A DNA stretch of 64,000 nt from Boseongicola aestuarii (GTDB lineage: Bacteria > Pseudomonadota > Alphaproteobacteria > Rhodobacterales > Rhodobacteraceae), in NCBI RefSeq assembly GCF_900184815.1, contig NZ_FXXQ01000005.1, positions 62,001 to 126,000 on the forward strand, written 5' to 3'. The notes beneath the pieces were generated by a model, which did not search any database, was not told the DNA's origin, and was given only the letters and a program-made list of their open reading frames with translations. Each line of letters begins with the position of its first letter. The first letter of the stretch is position 1. Below, piece after piece: positions 57,976 to 64,000 of the stretch. The position numbers were made by a program, and so were the translations under genes.

Positions 57976-58118
57976 GCCGGAACCTTTGAATTTGTTTGGA
58001 ATTCTTCCGTTAAAGCAACGTAATATATCAAAGTGGGGATTAATACCGTTTTTGCTGCACAATCCCTGACTGCGTCAGACGGTCACTCCTGACCCCGAGA
58101 CGAACCATCGCATTTGCA

Positions 58119-58146
58119 TTGACAGCTAAATTAAACGTATTATGAG
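58119..58146 (+). promoter_or_regulatory. Predicted promoter of the aminotransferase gene
   Basis: TTGACA at 58119-58124 and TATGAG at 58141-58146 are spaced 16 bp, about 57 bp upstream of the aminotransferase start. The -35 is a perfect consensus match; the -10 matches at 4 of 6. Confidence 0.45.
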
Positions 58147-58202
58147 AATTTTAAACACCCCAGAATTGGCCTGTGTTGTCTCTAATAAGGATACCTTCCG
58201 AA

Positions 58203-59585
58203 ATGACGACCAACGTAAAAAAGAAATCCCGCAAACCGGCGTCCAAGCGCCAGGCAACCATTTCCGTGGTGCCTGACGTCGCTCGGGCCGCAACAACGAA
58301 TGACGGTCTGATCGCCCGCCGTGAAGCTGCCGTCGCACGCGGCGTGGCTTCGGCTGCACCGATCTTTGTCCAGCGTGCCGAGAACGCCGAGCTTTGGGAC
58401 GTCGAAGGCAACCGCTTTATCGATTTCGCCGGCGGCATCGCCGTGCTGAACACCGGTCACCGTCACCCCAAGGTCATTGCTGCCGCGAAGGCGCAGGAAG
58501 ACCATTACACACACACCAGCTTCCAGGTAGTCCCCTACGAGCCTTACGTCGCATTGGCCGAGAAGCTGAATGCATTGGCACCGGGTGACCACGCCAAGAA
58601 ATCACTGTTGGTGACGACCGGCGCAGAAGCCGTCGAGAACGCTGTCAAGATTGCGCGGGTCGCGACGGGTCGCCCCGGCGTTATCGCTTTCACCGGCGGC
58701 TATCACGGACGCACGCTTTTGACGTTAGGCATGACGGGGAAAATCTCGCCTTACAAGAAAGACGTTGGCCCCTTCCCTTCAGACATCTTCCGAGCGCCAT
58801 TCCCGAGCGTGCGAGACGGCATAACCGTTCAGGATGCACTGACTGGCTTGCAGAACCTTTTCCTGACGGATGCACAGCCCGAGCGCGTTGCGGCCATCAT
58901 CATCGAGCCCGTTCTAGGCGAAGGCGGGTATACACCTGTTCCATTCGAGATGATGCAAGCATTGCGCGACATCTGTGACACGCATGGAATCATGCTGATC
59001 TCCGATGAAATCCAGGCGGGCTTCGGCCGCACTGGCACATGGTTCGCAATTGAACATTCGGGCGTTGTGCCCGACCTGATCACTGTCGCGAAATCCATGG
59101 CTGGTGGCTACCCGATCGCCGGCGTTATCGGCCGGGCAGACGTCATGGACGCCGTCATCCCCGGCGGATTGGGCGGAACATACGGCGGAAACCCCGTCGC
59201 CTGTGCCGCCGCTCTTGCCGCAATTGAGGCAATTGAGGAAGAGGGCCTGCTGGCCCGTTCGACCGCTTTGGGCGAAACCTTCCGCGCACGCTTTGCCGAT
59301 ATTGGCGCGCGCGTCGCACCCTACCGGATGTGGGACATTCGCGGCCTTGGCGCGATGCTGGCTGTTGAATTCGTGACCGACTTCGATACAGCGACCCCCG
59401 ACGCCAACCTGACCAAGGCGGTTGTGGCTCATGCATTGAAGCGGGGCCTCATCTTGCTGGCCTGCGGTATGCACGGCAACGCCCTGCGGATCATGGTTCC
59501 GCTGACCGCTTCGGATGAGATTATCGAAGAAGGTCTGACCATTTTCGAGGCGGCACTTGCCGATGCACTGAACGATCTGCTCTGA
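58203..59585 (+). CDS. gabT: 4-aminobutyrate aminotransferase (class III)
   Basis: 460 aa from ATG at 58203; AAGGA lies 11 bp upstream. PLP-enzyme marks: 'FIDFAGGIAVLNTGHRHPKV' near 85, 'VTTGAEAVENAVKIARVATG' near 140, 'AFTGGYHGRTLLTLGMTGKI' near 165, 'LISDEIQAGFGRTGTWF' near 265 and the Schiff-base Lys in 'LITVAKSMAGGYPIAGVIG' near 295. It has an unusual basic N-terminal extension of about 45 residues ('VKKKSRKPASKRQATIS'). It transfers the amino group of GABA (or 5-aminovalerate) to 2-oxoglutarate. No succinate-semialdehyde dehydrogenase is adjacent. Confidence 0.9.
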   Translation: MTTNVKKKSRKPASKRQATISVVPDVARAATTNDGLIARREAAVARGVASAAPIFVQRAENAELWDVEGNRFIDFAGGIAVLNTGHRHPKVIAAAKAQEDHYTHTSFQVVPYEPYVALAEKLNALAPGDHAKKSLLVTTGAEAVENAVKIARVATGRPGVIAFTGGYHGRTLLTLGMTGKISPYKKDVGPFPSDIFRAPFPSVRDGITVQDALTGLQNLFLTDAQPERVAAIIIEPVLGEGGYTPVPFEMMQALRDICDTHGIMLISDEIQAGFGRTGTWFAIEHSGVVPDLITVAKSMAGGYPIAGVIGRADVMDAVIPGGLGGTYGGNPVACAAALAAIEAIEEEGLLARSTALGETFRARFADIGARVAPYRMWDIRGLGAMLAVEFVTDFDTATPDANLTKAVVAHALKRGLILLACGMHGNALRIMVPLTASDEIIEEGLTIFEAALADALNDLL

Positions 59586-59614
59586 CATTCCCCCAAGGAA
59601 CTGAGCAGGAAGCA

Positions 59615-59643
59615 AGAGGCGGACCTTCGGGTTCGCCTCTTTT
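59615..59643. terminator. Rho-independent terminator (shared by convergent genes)
   Basis: An 11-bp stem (AGAGGCGGACC / GGTTCGCCTCT, one G-U) closes a TTCG tetraloop and is followed by TTT on the plus strand, 29 bp after the aminotransferase stop. The opposite gene ends at 59648, and the minus strand has only a weak T-run after the stem, so its main role is for the aminotransferase. Confidence 0.8.
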
Positions 59644-59647
59644 CGTA

Positions 59648-61261
59648 TCATTCAAGAGCAGCAAACTGCGAAGCATCCGCCCGCGCCCAGCGCGCGTGAT
59701 AGCCTCCGGGATCGTCCTTTGATGGCTCCAGAAGCGCACCAATCCCAAGACTGTAATACGCTTCATCCCCGGCCACCATTTGCGCGTCCGACTGCCGGAT
59801 CATCAAATGGCGCGGCTGGAACTCGCCCGGGTTCGACAAACCCGCAGCCCCCGTCATCTCGCCCAAAGCTGCCAATGTGTTCCTGTGGAACCGCGCGACA
59901 CGCTGGCTTTTGTCCTCGGGGTCAAGGGCACGTTGTCGGAGCGCGTCCTGTGTCGCGACACCGACCGGGCAATGATTTGTGTGGCAGGCCTGAGCCTGTA
60001 TGCACCCGATTGCGAACATGTAACCCCGCGCTGAGTTGCACCAATCCGCGCCTGTCGCAAGCGCCCGCGCTATGTCAAAAGCCGAAACGAGCTTACCTGC
60101 AGCACCCAGCTTGATCTGATCCCGCAGGCCTGCACCGCGCAGCGTATTGTGCACGAACGTCAGACCTTCCATCATAGGCATCCCGACGTGATTTGCGAAC
60201 TCCAGCGGGGCGGCACCCGTTCCCCCTTCGGTGCCGTCGACCACGATGAAATCCGGAACGATCCCGGTCTCTAGCATGGCTTTGACAATGCACATGAACT
60301 CGCGGCGATGGCCAATGCACAGCTTGAAACCAACCGGCTTGCCACCCGATTTCTCGCGCAGGGTGCCGATGAACTGCATCATTTCCAAAGGTGTGGAAAA
60401 TGCCGAGTGACTGGCGGGCGAAACGCAGTCTTGCCCCATAGGCACGCCCCGCGCCTCTGCGATCTCCGGACTGATCTTTGCGGCAGGCAGCATCCCGCCG
60501 TGACCGGGTTTCGCGCCCTGGCTCAGCTTCAGTTCGATCATCTTGATCTGCGGCTCTGCGGCCTGCACGGAATATTTGTCGACGTTGAACGTGCCATCGT
60601 CATTGCGGCATCCAAAGTAGCCCGATCCGATCTCGTAAATCAGATCACCGCCGCCTTCGCGGTGGTATCGGCTGACCCCGCCCTCGCCCGTATCCTGAGC
60701 GAAGCCTCCGATTCTCGCCCCCTTGTTCAGCGCGGAAATCGCGTTGGCGGACAATGCTCCGAAACTCATCGCCGAGATATTGTAAATAGAGGCCTCATAA
60801 GGCTGCGCGCAGGCCGGCCCGCCGATGGTGACCCGGAAGTCGGTGTCTGTCAGGTGTTTCGGCATGACCGAATGGGTGACCCAGGCATAACCGGCATCAT
60901 AGACCCGCATGCGCGAGCCAAAAGGGCGCTTGTCCTCCATGCCTTTTGCCCTTTGATAGACCAGCGATCGTGCATCCCGGCTGAACGGTTCCTCGTCCTG
61001 ATCGCTTTCGATGAGATACTGCCGAATCTCCGGGCGAATACCTTCAAACAAAAAACGCATGTGCCCGATGACTGGGTAGTTTCGCAGGATCGAGTGACTG
61101 CTCTGGACAACATCGACAACCCCCAGCGCGGTAAGCGCGGCGAATAAAATCAACGGAATCAGAGCCCACGCAGTCCAAAACAACCCGATGAGAGATGCGA
61201 TGGTCAACAAACCGCAAAGTGCGAAAGCGGTGAAGCGTCCAAGGTCATATTTGATTTGCAT
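59648..61261 (-). CDS. FMN-binding glutamate synthase-family protein
   Basis: 537 aa from ATG at 61261, which follows AAGGAG by 6 bp; the ten-codon longer frame has no better site. After two N-terminal hydrophobic spans ('FALCGLLTIASLIGLFW', 'ALIPLILFAALTALGVVDVV') comes the glutamate synthase central/FMN domain: 'ISAMSFGALSANAISALNKG', 'GISRYH'-like 'GEGGVSRYHREGGGD', 'ELKLSQGAKPGHGGMLPAAK', 'FIVVDGTEGGTGAAPLEFA'. The iron-sulfur cysteines are in 'CIQAQACHTNHCPVGVATQD'. The amidotransferase and FAD parts of true GltBD are absent. Function in vivo unknown; these stand-alone proteins are common in proteobacteria. Confidence 0.9.
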   Translation of the reverse strand: MQIKYDLGRFTAFALCGLLTIASLIGLFWTAWALIPLILFAALTALGVVDVVQSSHSILRNYPVIGHMRFLFEGIRPEIRQYLIESDQDEEPFSRDARSLVYQRAKGMEDKRPFGSRMRVYDAGYAWVTHSVMPKHLTDTDFRVTIGGPACAQPYEASIYNISAMSFGALSANAISALNKGARIGGFAQDTGEGGVSRYHREGGGDLIYEIGSGYFGCRNDDGTFNVDKYSVQAAEPQIKMIELKLSQGAKPGHGGMLPAAKISPEIAEARGVPMGQDCVSPASHSAFSTPLEMMQFIGTLREKSGGKPVGFKLCIGHRREFMCIVKAMLETGIVPDFIVVDGTEGGTGAAPLEFANHVGMPMMEGLTFVHNTLRGAGLRDQIKLGAAGKLVSAFDIARALATGADWCNSARGYMFAIGCIQAQACHTNHCPVGVATQDALRQRALDPEDKSQRVARFHRNTLAALGEMTGAAGLSNPGEFQPRHLMIRQSDAQMVAGDEAYYSLGIGALLEPSKDDPGGYHARWARADASQFAALE

Positions 61262-61315
61262 GGTCATCTCCTTTTCGGGTGTCGTAGGCATAAAGACAGA
61301 AGGCCACTTGTCCGG

Positions 61316-62698
61316 CTACTGCAGAAGCAGGGGCATCATCAGCGTTGCGAGACTGAGCACAAGAAAGAACCCGGCCATATCCGTGATTGTCGTCAGCAGC
61401 GGGCCACTTGCGACAGCAGGGTCCTGCCCCACTCCTTTGAGCAAGAGCGGCACCACGCCACCAATAGACACGGCAATCACCGTATTGACCGCCAGAGCAA
61501 GTCCAATGACCAGACCCAGGTACGGATTTCCTTTCCAGATCCAGCAAACGATGCCAATGAGAATCCCAAGCACGATGCCGTTGATCACCCCAACCGAGAC
61601 CTCTTTCAGCCACACGCGCATGGCGTCCTTTGGGCGCACCAAACCCAGCGAAAGCTCGCGCATCGTAACGCCAACAGCCTGGTTGCCCGAGCAACCACTC
61701 ATGTCGGAAACCATCGGCAGGAACACCGCGATTGCAATCACCGCGGCAAGTGTTTCTTCGTAAGCCGAAATGACGCTGGCTGCGATGATGTTGAGAACGA
61801 TATTTGCCGACAGCCAGGCCAGCCGCCTGCGTGATCTGATCGCCAGCGGCATCGTCCGCAGTTCGTCTCCCACAATACCCTGCATACGAAGGTTTTCGCC
61901 TTCAGCACGCGCCAGAATGGCCGCGTCAACGGCAGTACGGGATACAACACCGACAAGCTCACCTGATCCATCGACCACCGGAAAGCCCAGAAAATCATGG
62001 TCGTTGAACAAATCTTGCAACGCCGTAAGCGACGCATTTGCCGTCACGGTCATCGGCGCGACCATGATTTCATCCAGTTTCACACTTCGCTTCGCCGTCA
62101 GCAAACCACGAAGCGAAACCACTCCAACCGGACGGTTCGCTTCGTCAACGATATAAGGATGCTGACCATTGTAGCGCTCAAGGTCTTCGTCGTCGCTGGC
62201 AAGGCTGCGCAGCACCGCTCCGACCGTCTGGTCAGCGCGGAATTTGAAAGCGTCGGCAAGCATCAGACCGCCCGCCGTGTCCGGGTCATATTCGGTCAGT
62301 CGACGTACCGCCGCGGCGTCTTCCGGCTTGATCGAAGCCAGAATCGCCTCTGCATCATTCGGATCAAGCTCGGCGATGACGTCAGCCTGCACATCCGAAT
62401 CCAGCTCGTCAAAGATCTCGGCGGCTTTTTCGCTCTCCTGCCGTTCAATAAGTTCGCCGGCCAGTTCAAGCGGTGCCTCATCAATCAGCCGGGACGCAAG
62501 TTCCGCCGAAATGAGATAAATCAGGCTGTCACGTTCGTCAGGCGTAAACGCGAGAACAACACGGAGCGCCTCGCTGATGGTGACGCTTTCCAGCAAGACG
62601 TTCAGTTCCGCCGCATTGGCCTCCTTCAGGGCGCTTTCAACGGACTCGGTGATATCGATATCGGGCTGGACGTCTTCAAGCGACTGTGTTGGCGTCAT
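61316..62698 (-). CDS. mgtE: Magnesium transporter MgtE
   Basis: 460 aa from ATG at 62698, with GAAGGG upstream. The N-terminal MgtE_N superhelix (~20-140) contains 'EKAAEIFDELDSDVQADVI' and 'ELDPNDAEAILASIKPEDA'; two CBS domains follow ('DEANRPVGVVSLRGLLTAKR' and 'DFLGFPVVDGSGELVGVVSR'); the C-terminal membrane part has five spans with the pore motif region 'FLPMVSDMSGCSGNQAVGV', where SGCSGNQ replaces the common 'GNAGNQ'. It forms a dimeric Mg2+ channel gated by cytoplasmic Mg2+. It stands alone; 54 bp separate it from the glutamate-synthase-like gene start. Confidence 0.95.
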   Translation of the reverse strand: MTPTQSLEDVQPDIDITESVESALKEANAAELNVLLESVTISEALRVVLAFTPDERDSLIYLISAELASRLIDEAPLELAGELIERQESEKAAEIFDELDSDVQADVIAELDPNDAEAILASIKPEDAAAVRRLTEYDPDTAGGLMLADAFKFRADQTVGAVLRSLASDDEDLERYNGQHPYIVDEANRPVGVVSLRGLLTAKRSVKLDEIMVAPMTVTANASLTALQDLFNDHDFLGFPVVDGSGELVGVVSRTAVDAAILARAEGENLRMQGIVGDELRTMPLAIRSRRRLAWLSANIVLNIIAASVISAYEETLAAVIAIAVFLPMVSDMSGCSGNQAVGVTMRELSLGLVRPKDAMRVWLKEVSVGVINGIVLGILIGIVCWIWKGNPYLGLVIGLALAVNTVIAVSIGGVVPLLLKGVGQDPAVASGPLLTTITDMAGFFLVLSLATLMMPLLLQ

Positions 62699-63076
62699 GC
62701 ACTTTTCCCTTCGAATTTGCAGGCCGGAAAGCGCCCCCAAACTTAAAAGCGATTCTATGAGGATCCGGCGTTAACCCGGTCACTTTTCGCCGCGCAAAGG
62801 TGCCGCTTGTGGCCAGTTGTGGCCCTTGGCGTAGCCCTTTTGTTCAAAATAATAAACAAAATTGATGATTTTTCACAAATTCAGTTGCGGAAATCACCGT
62901 CTTTCGTCAGTCTTGGTAATCAATTGGCACAATAGCGTGGTTGAATTGAAGATTTCCCAACCCAGCCAAAATATCGGCACGTGCCATGAACCGAGACGCA
63001 TCAGGATGTCGGCGCGTGTCGGAGTTAAGATCTTTCGGCAAGGAAGACAAACGTCATGAGAAACAGGGAGATAATT
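62699..63076. other. Intergenic region between mgtE and the TAXI gene
   Basis: 378 bp without a convincing gene. It has an AT-rich patch (about 62838-62880) that could hold promoters for the two divergent genes. I looked for a Mg2+-sensing leader ahead of mgtE and saw no stem-loop series that I can support. A strong CAGGGAG ribosome site for the TAXI gene lies at its right end. Confidence 0.5.
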
Positions 63077-64000
63077 ATGAAAATGATCAAATACCTCGCT
63101 TTTGCGGGAGCCATGATGGCTGGAACCGCTTCAACCGCACAGGAGCAATTCATCACAATAGGTACTGGCGGCCAGACCGGTGTTTACTTCGTTGTAGGTC
63201 AGTCGATCTGCCGTCTGGTGAACCGTGGCACCGCTGACCACAACCTCAAGTGCACGGCACCGTCGACAGGGGGCTCGATCGCCAACATCAATGCGATCAT
63301 GGCTGGTGATATGGATATGGGTGTGGCCCAGTCCGACTGGCAGTTCCACGCGTACAACGGAACATCCGAGTTCGAGGGCAACCAGTTCGAGGGCGAACGG
63401 GCTGTGTTCTCGGTACATGGCGAACCCTTCACTGTGATCGCCCGCGCAGACTCCGGGATCACAAGTTTTGCTGACCTTAAGGGCAAGCGCGTAAACATCG
63501 GCAACCCTGGCTCGGGACAGTATGCAACGATGCAAGTCGTTATGGATGCTCTTGGCTGGACCATGGATGACTTTGCGCTGGCGTCCGAGCTGAAGCCTGC
63601 CGAGCAAGCCGCCGCACTAGGCGACAACAAGGTCGATGCGATCATCTATACTGTCGGTCACCCGAACGGCTCGATCCAGGAAGCCGTCTCGACGACTGCA
63701 GCCGTACTTGTCCCGGTGACAGGCCCCGAGATTGACCAGCTTATTGCCAACAACCCCTACTATGCTGCCGCGACCGTTCCCGGTGGTATGTATGAAGGCT
63801 CGCCGGACAACGTGCAGACCTTTGGCGTCAAAGCGACGTTCGTTACCTCTGCGGATGTCGACGACGAAGTCGTTTATCAGGTCGTCAAGGCCGTCTTTGA
63901 CAACTTCGACCGATTCAAGCGTCTGCACCCTGCATTCGAGAACCTGACCGAAGAAGAAATGATCAGCGACGGTCTATCCGCTCCGCTGCACCCCGGTGCA
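63077..64000 (+). CDS. TAXI-family TRAP transporter solute-binding protein (partial, C-terminus missing)
   Basis: 308 codons are present, in frame to the window edge. ATG at 63077 lies 6 bp after CAGGGAG. A signal peptide (MKMIKYLAFAGAMMAGTAST, cleavage near AQ) leads to 'FITIGTGGQTGVYFVVGQSI', the TAXI start, followed by 'STGGSIANINAIMAGDMDMG' and 'VAQSDWQFHAYNG'. 'SFADLKGKRVNIGNPGSGQY' near 135 is typical. TAXI proteins serve TRAP importers with fused DctQM permeases, which would be expected just to the right. Cargo commonly glutamate or other dicarboxylates; unknown here. Confidence 0.93.
   Translation, partial: MKMIKYLAFAGAMMAGTASTAQEQFITIGTGGQTGVYFVVGQSICRLVNRGTADHNLKCTAPSTGGSIANINAIMAGDMDMGVAQSDWQFHAYNGTSEFEGNQFEGERAVFSVHGEPFTVIARADSGITSFADLKGKRVNIGNPGSGQYATMQVVMDALGWTMDDFALASELKPAEQAAALGDNKVDAIIYTVGHPNGSIQEAVSTTAAVLVPVTGPEIDQLIANNPYYAAATVPGGMYEGSPDNVQTFGVKATFVTSADVDDEVVYQVVKAVFDNFDRFKRLHPAFENLTEEEMISDGLSAPLHPGA

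Noticed and set aside
58066-58078. CTGAC-TGC-GTCAG palindrome as the PuuR-like operator
   Set aside because: Only 5-bp arms and GC-rich, unlike the AT-rich boxes of this regulator family; too weak to list as a site.
59648-61261. Full glutamate synthase large subunit
   Set aside because: Only the central/FMN part is present (537 aa against about 1500); the glutaminase and C-terminal domains are missing, and the N-terminus has membrane spans.
62699-63076. Magnesium riboswitch ahead of mgtE
   Set aside because: No M-box-like series of stems could be traced in the leader on the minus strand, and such elements are mostly known from Gram-positive bacteria.
1-64000. CRISPR arrays, tRNA or rRNA genes, insertion sequences, prophage
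   Set aside because: No regularly spaced repeats, no T-arm/anticodon patterns and no transposase or phage motifs were seen on either strand by eye; a tRNA scan would be needed to exclude a tRNA fully.

Overview
The window looks like a chromosomal stretch from a marine-type alphaproteobacterium, most likely Rhodobacterales (Roseobacter group). The reasons are a moderately high GC content, many TRAP and sugar ABC uptake systems, several Gfo/Idh/MocA oxidoreductases, and family choices common in that group (hydantoinase A/B pair, FMN-type glutamate-synthase-like protein, DUF6522-like small protein). This placement is an inference from gene content. I saw no rRNA, tRNA, CRISPR array, insertion sequence or phage genes.

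Layout. (1) 1-7367: amino-sugar locus. Leftward: MurNAc-6-P etherase, sugar-binding protein and two ABC permeases (the second runs off the left edge). Rightward: BadF-type sugar kinase, GntR/UTRA regulator, SIS-type deaminase and NagA. Together they read as a PTS-independent MurNAc/GlcNAc route to fructose-6-P. (2) 7381-14794: SLC13 permease, a pair of Gfo/Idh/MocA oxidoreductases, a small DUF6522-like protein, an outer-membrane TpsB-like barrel without POTRA domains, and a winged-helix/TPR regulator. (3) 14968-25856: fructuronate reductase and uronate isomerase, a decayed oxidoreductase, then a LacI regulator divergent from a complete sugar ABC importer with a TIM-barrel isomerase and an oxidoreductase. 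(4) 25874-36886: leftward operon hyuA-hyuB-dctP-dctQ-dctM-SDR-Gfo/Idh, divergent from an FCD-GntR regulator, a GAF protein and an amidohydrolase. (5) 37019-48024: leftward sugar ABC importer with an ArgH-superfamily lyase and a PfkB kinase, divergent from a ROK regulator, a large PIG-L deacetylase and a DMT exporter. (6) 48197-56892: leftward operon of an N-formylglutamate-amidohydrolase-like protein, TRAP transporter, glutamine-synthetase-like ligase, aldehyde dehydrogenase and Fe-alcohol dehydrogenase, divergent from an RpiR regulator. (7) 56941-64000: remnant of a peptide ABC ATPase, PuuR-like regulator divergent from GABA aminotransferase, an FMN glutamate-synthase-like protein, MgtE, and the start of a TAXI-TRAP binding protein.

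The unifying theme is scavenging. Five of the seven blocks pair a transporter, catabolic enzymes and a divergent regulator, and each of those regulators has a repeat or palindrome in its divergent intergenic region. All five complete substrate-binding-protein genes that are followed by operon partners carry a stem-loop just after their stop codon, which suggests binding proteins are made in excess of their membrane partners. The best candidates for undescribed biology are the proposed gamma-glutamyl amino-alcohol pathway in block 6 and the ArgH-like lyase/PIG-L system in block 5. All functional assignments come from reading motifs by eye; no database search was possible.
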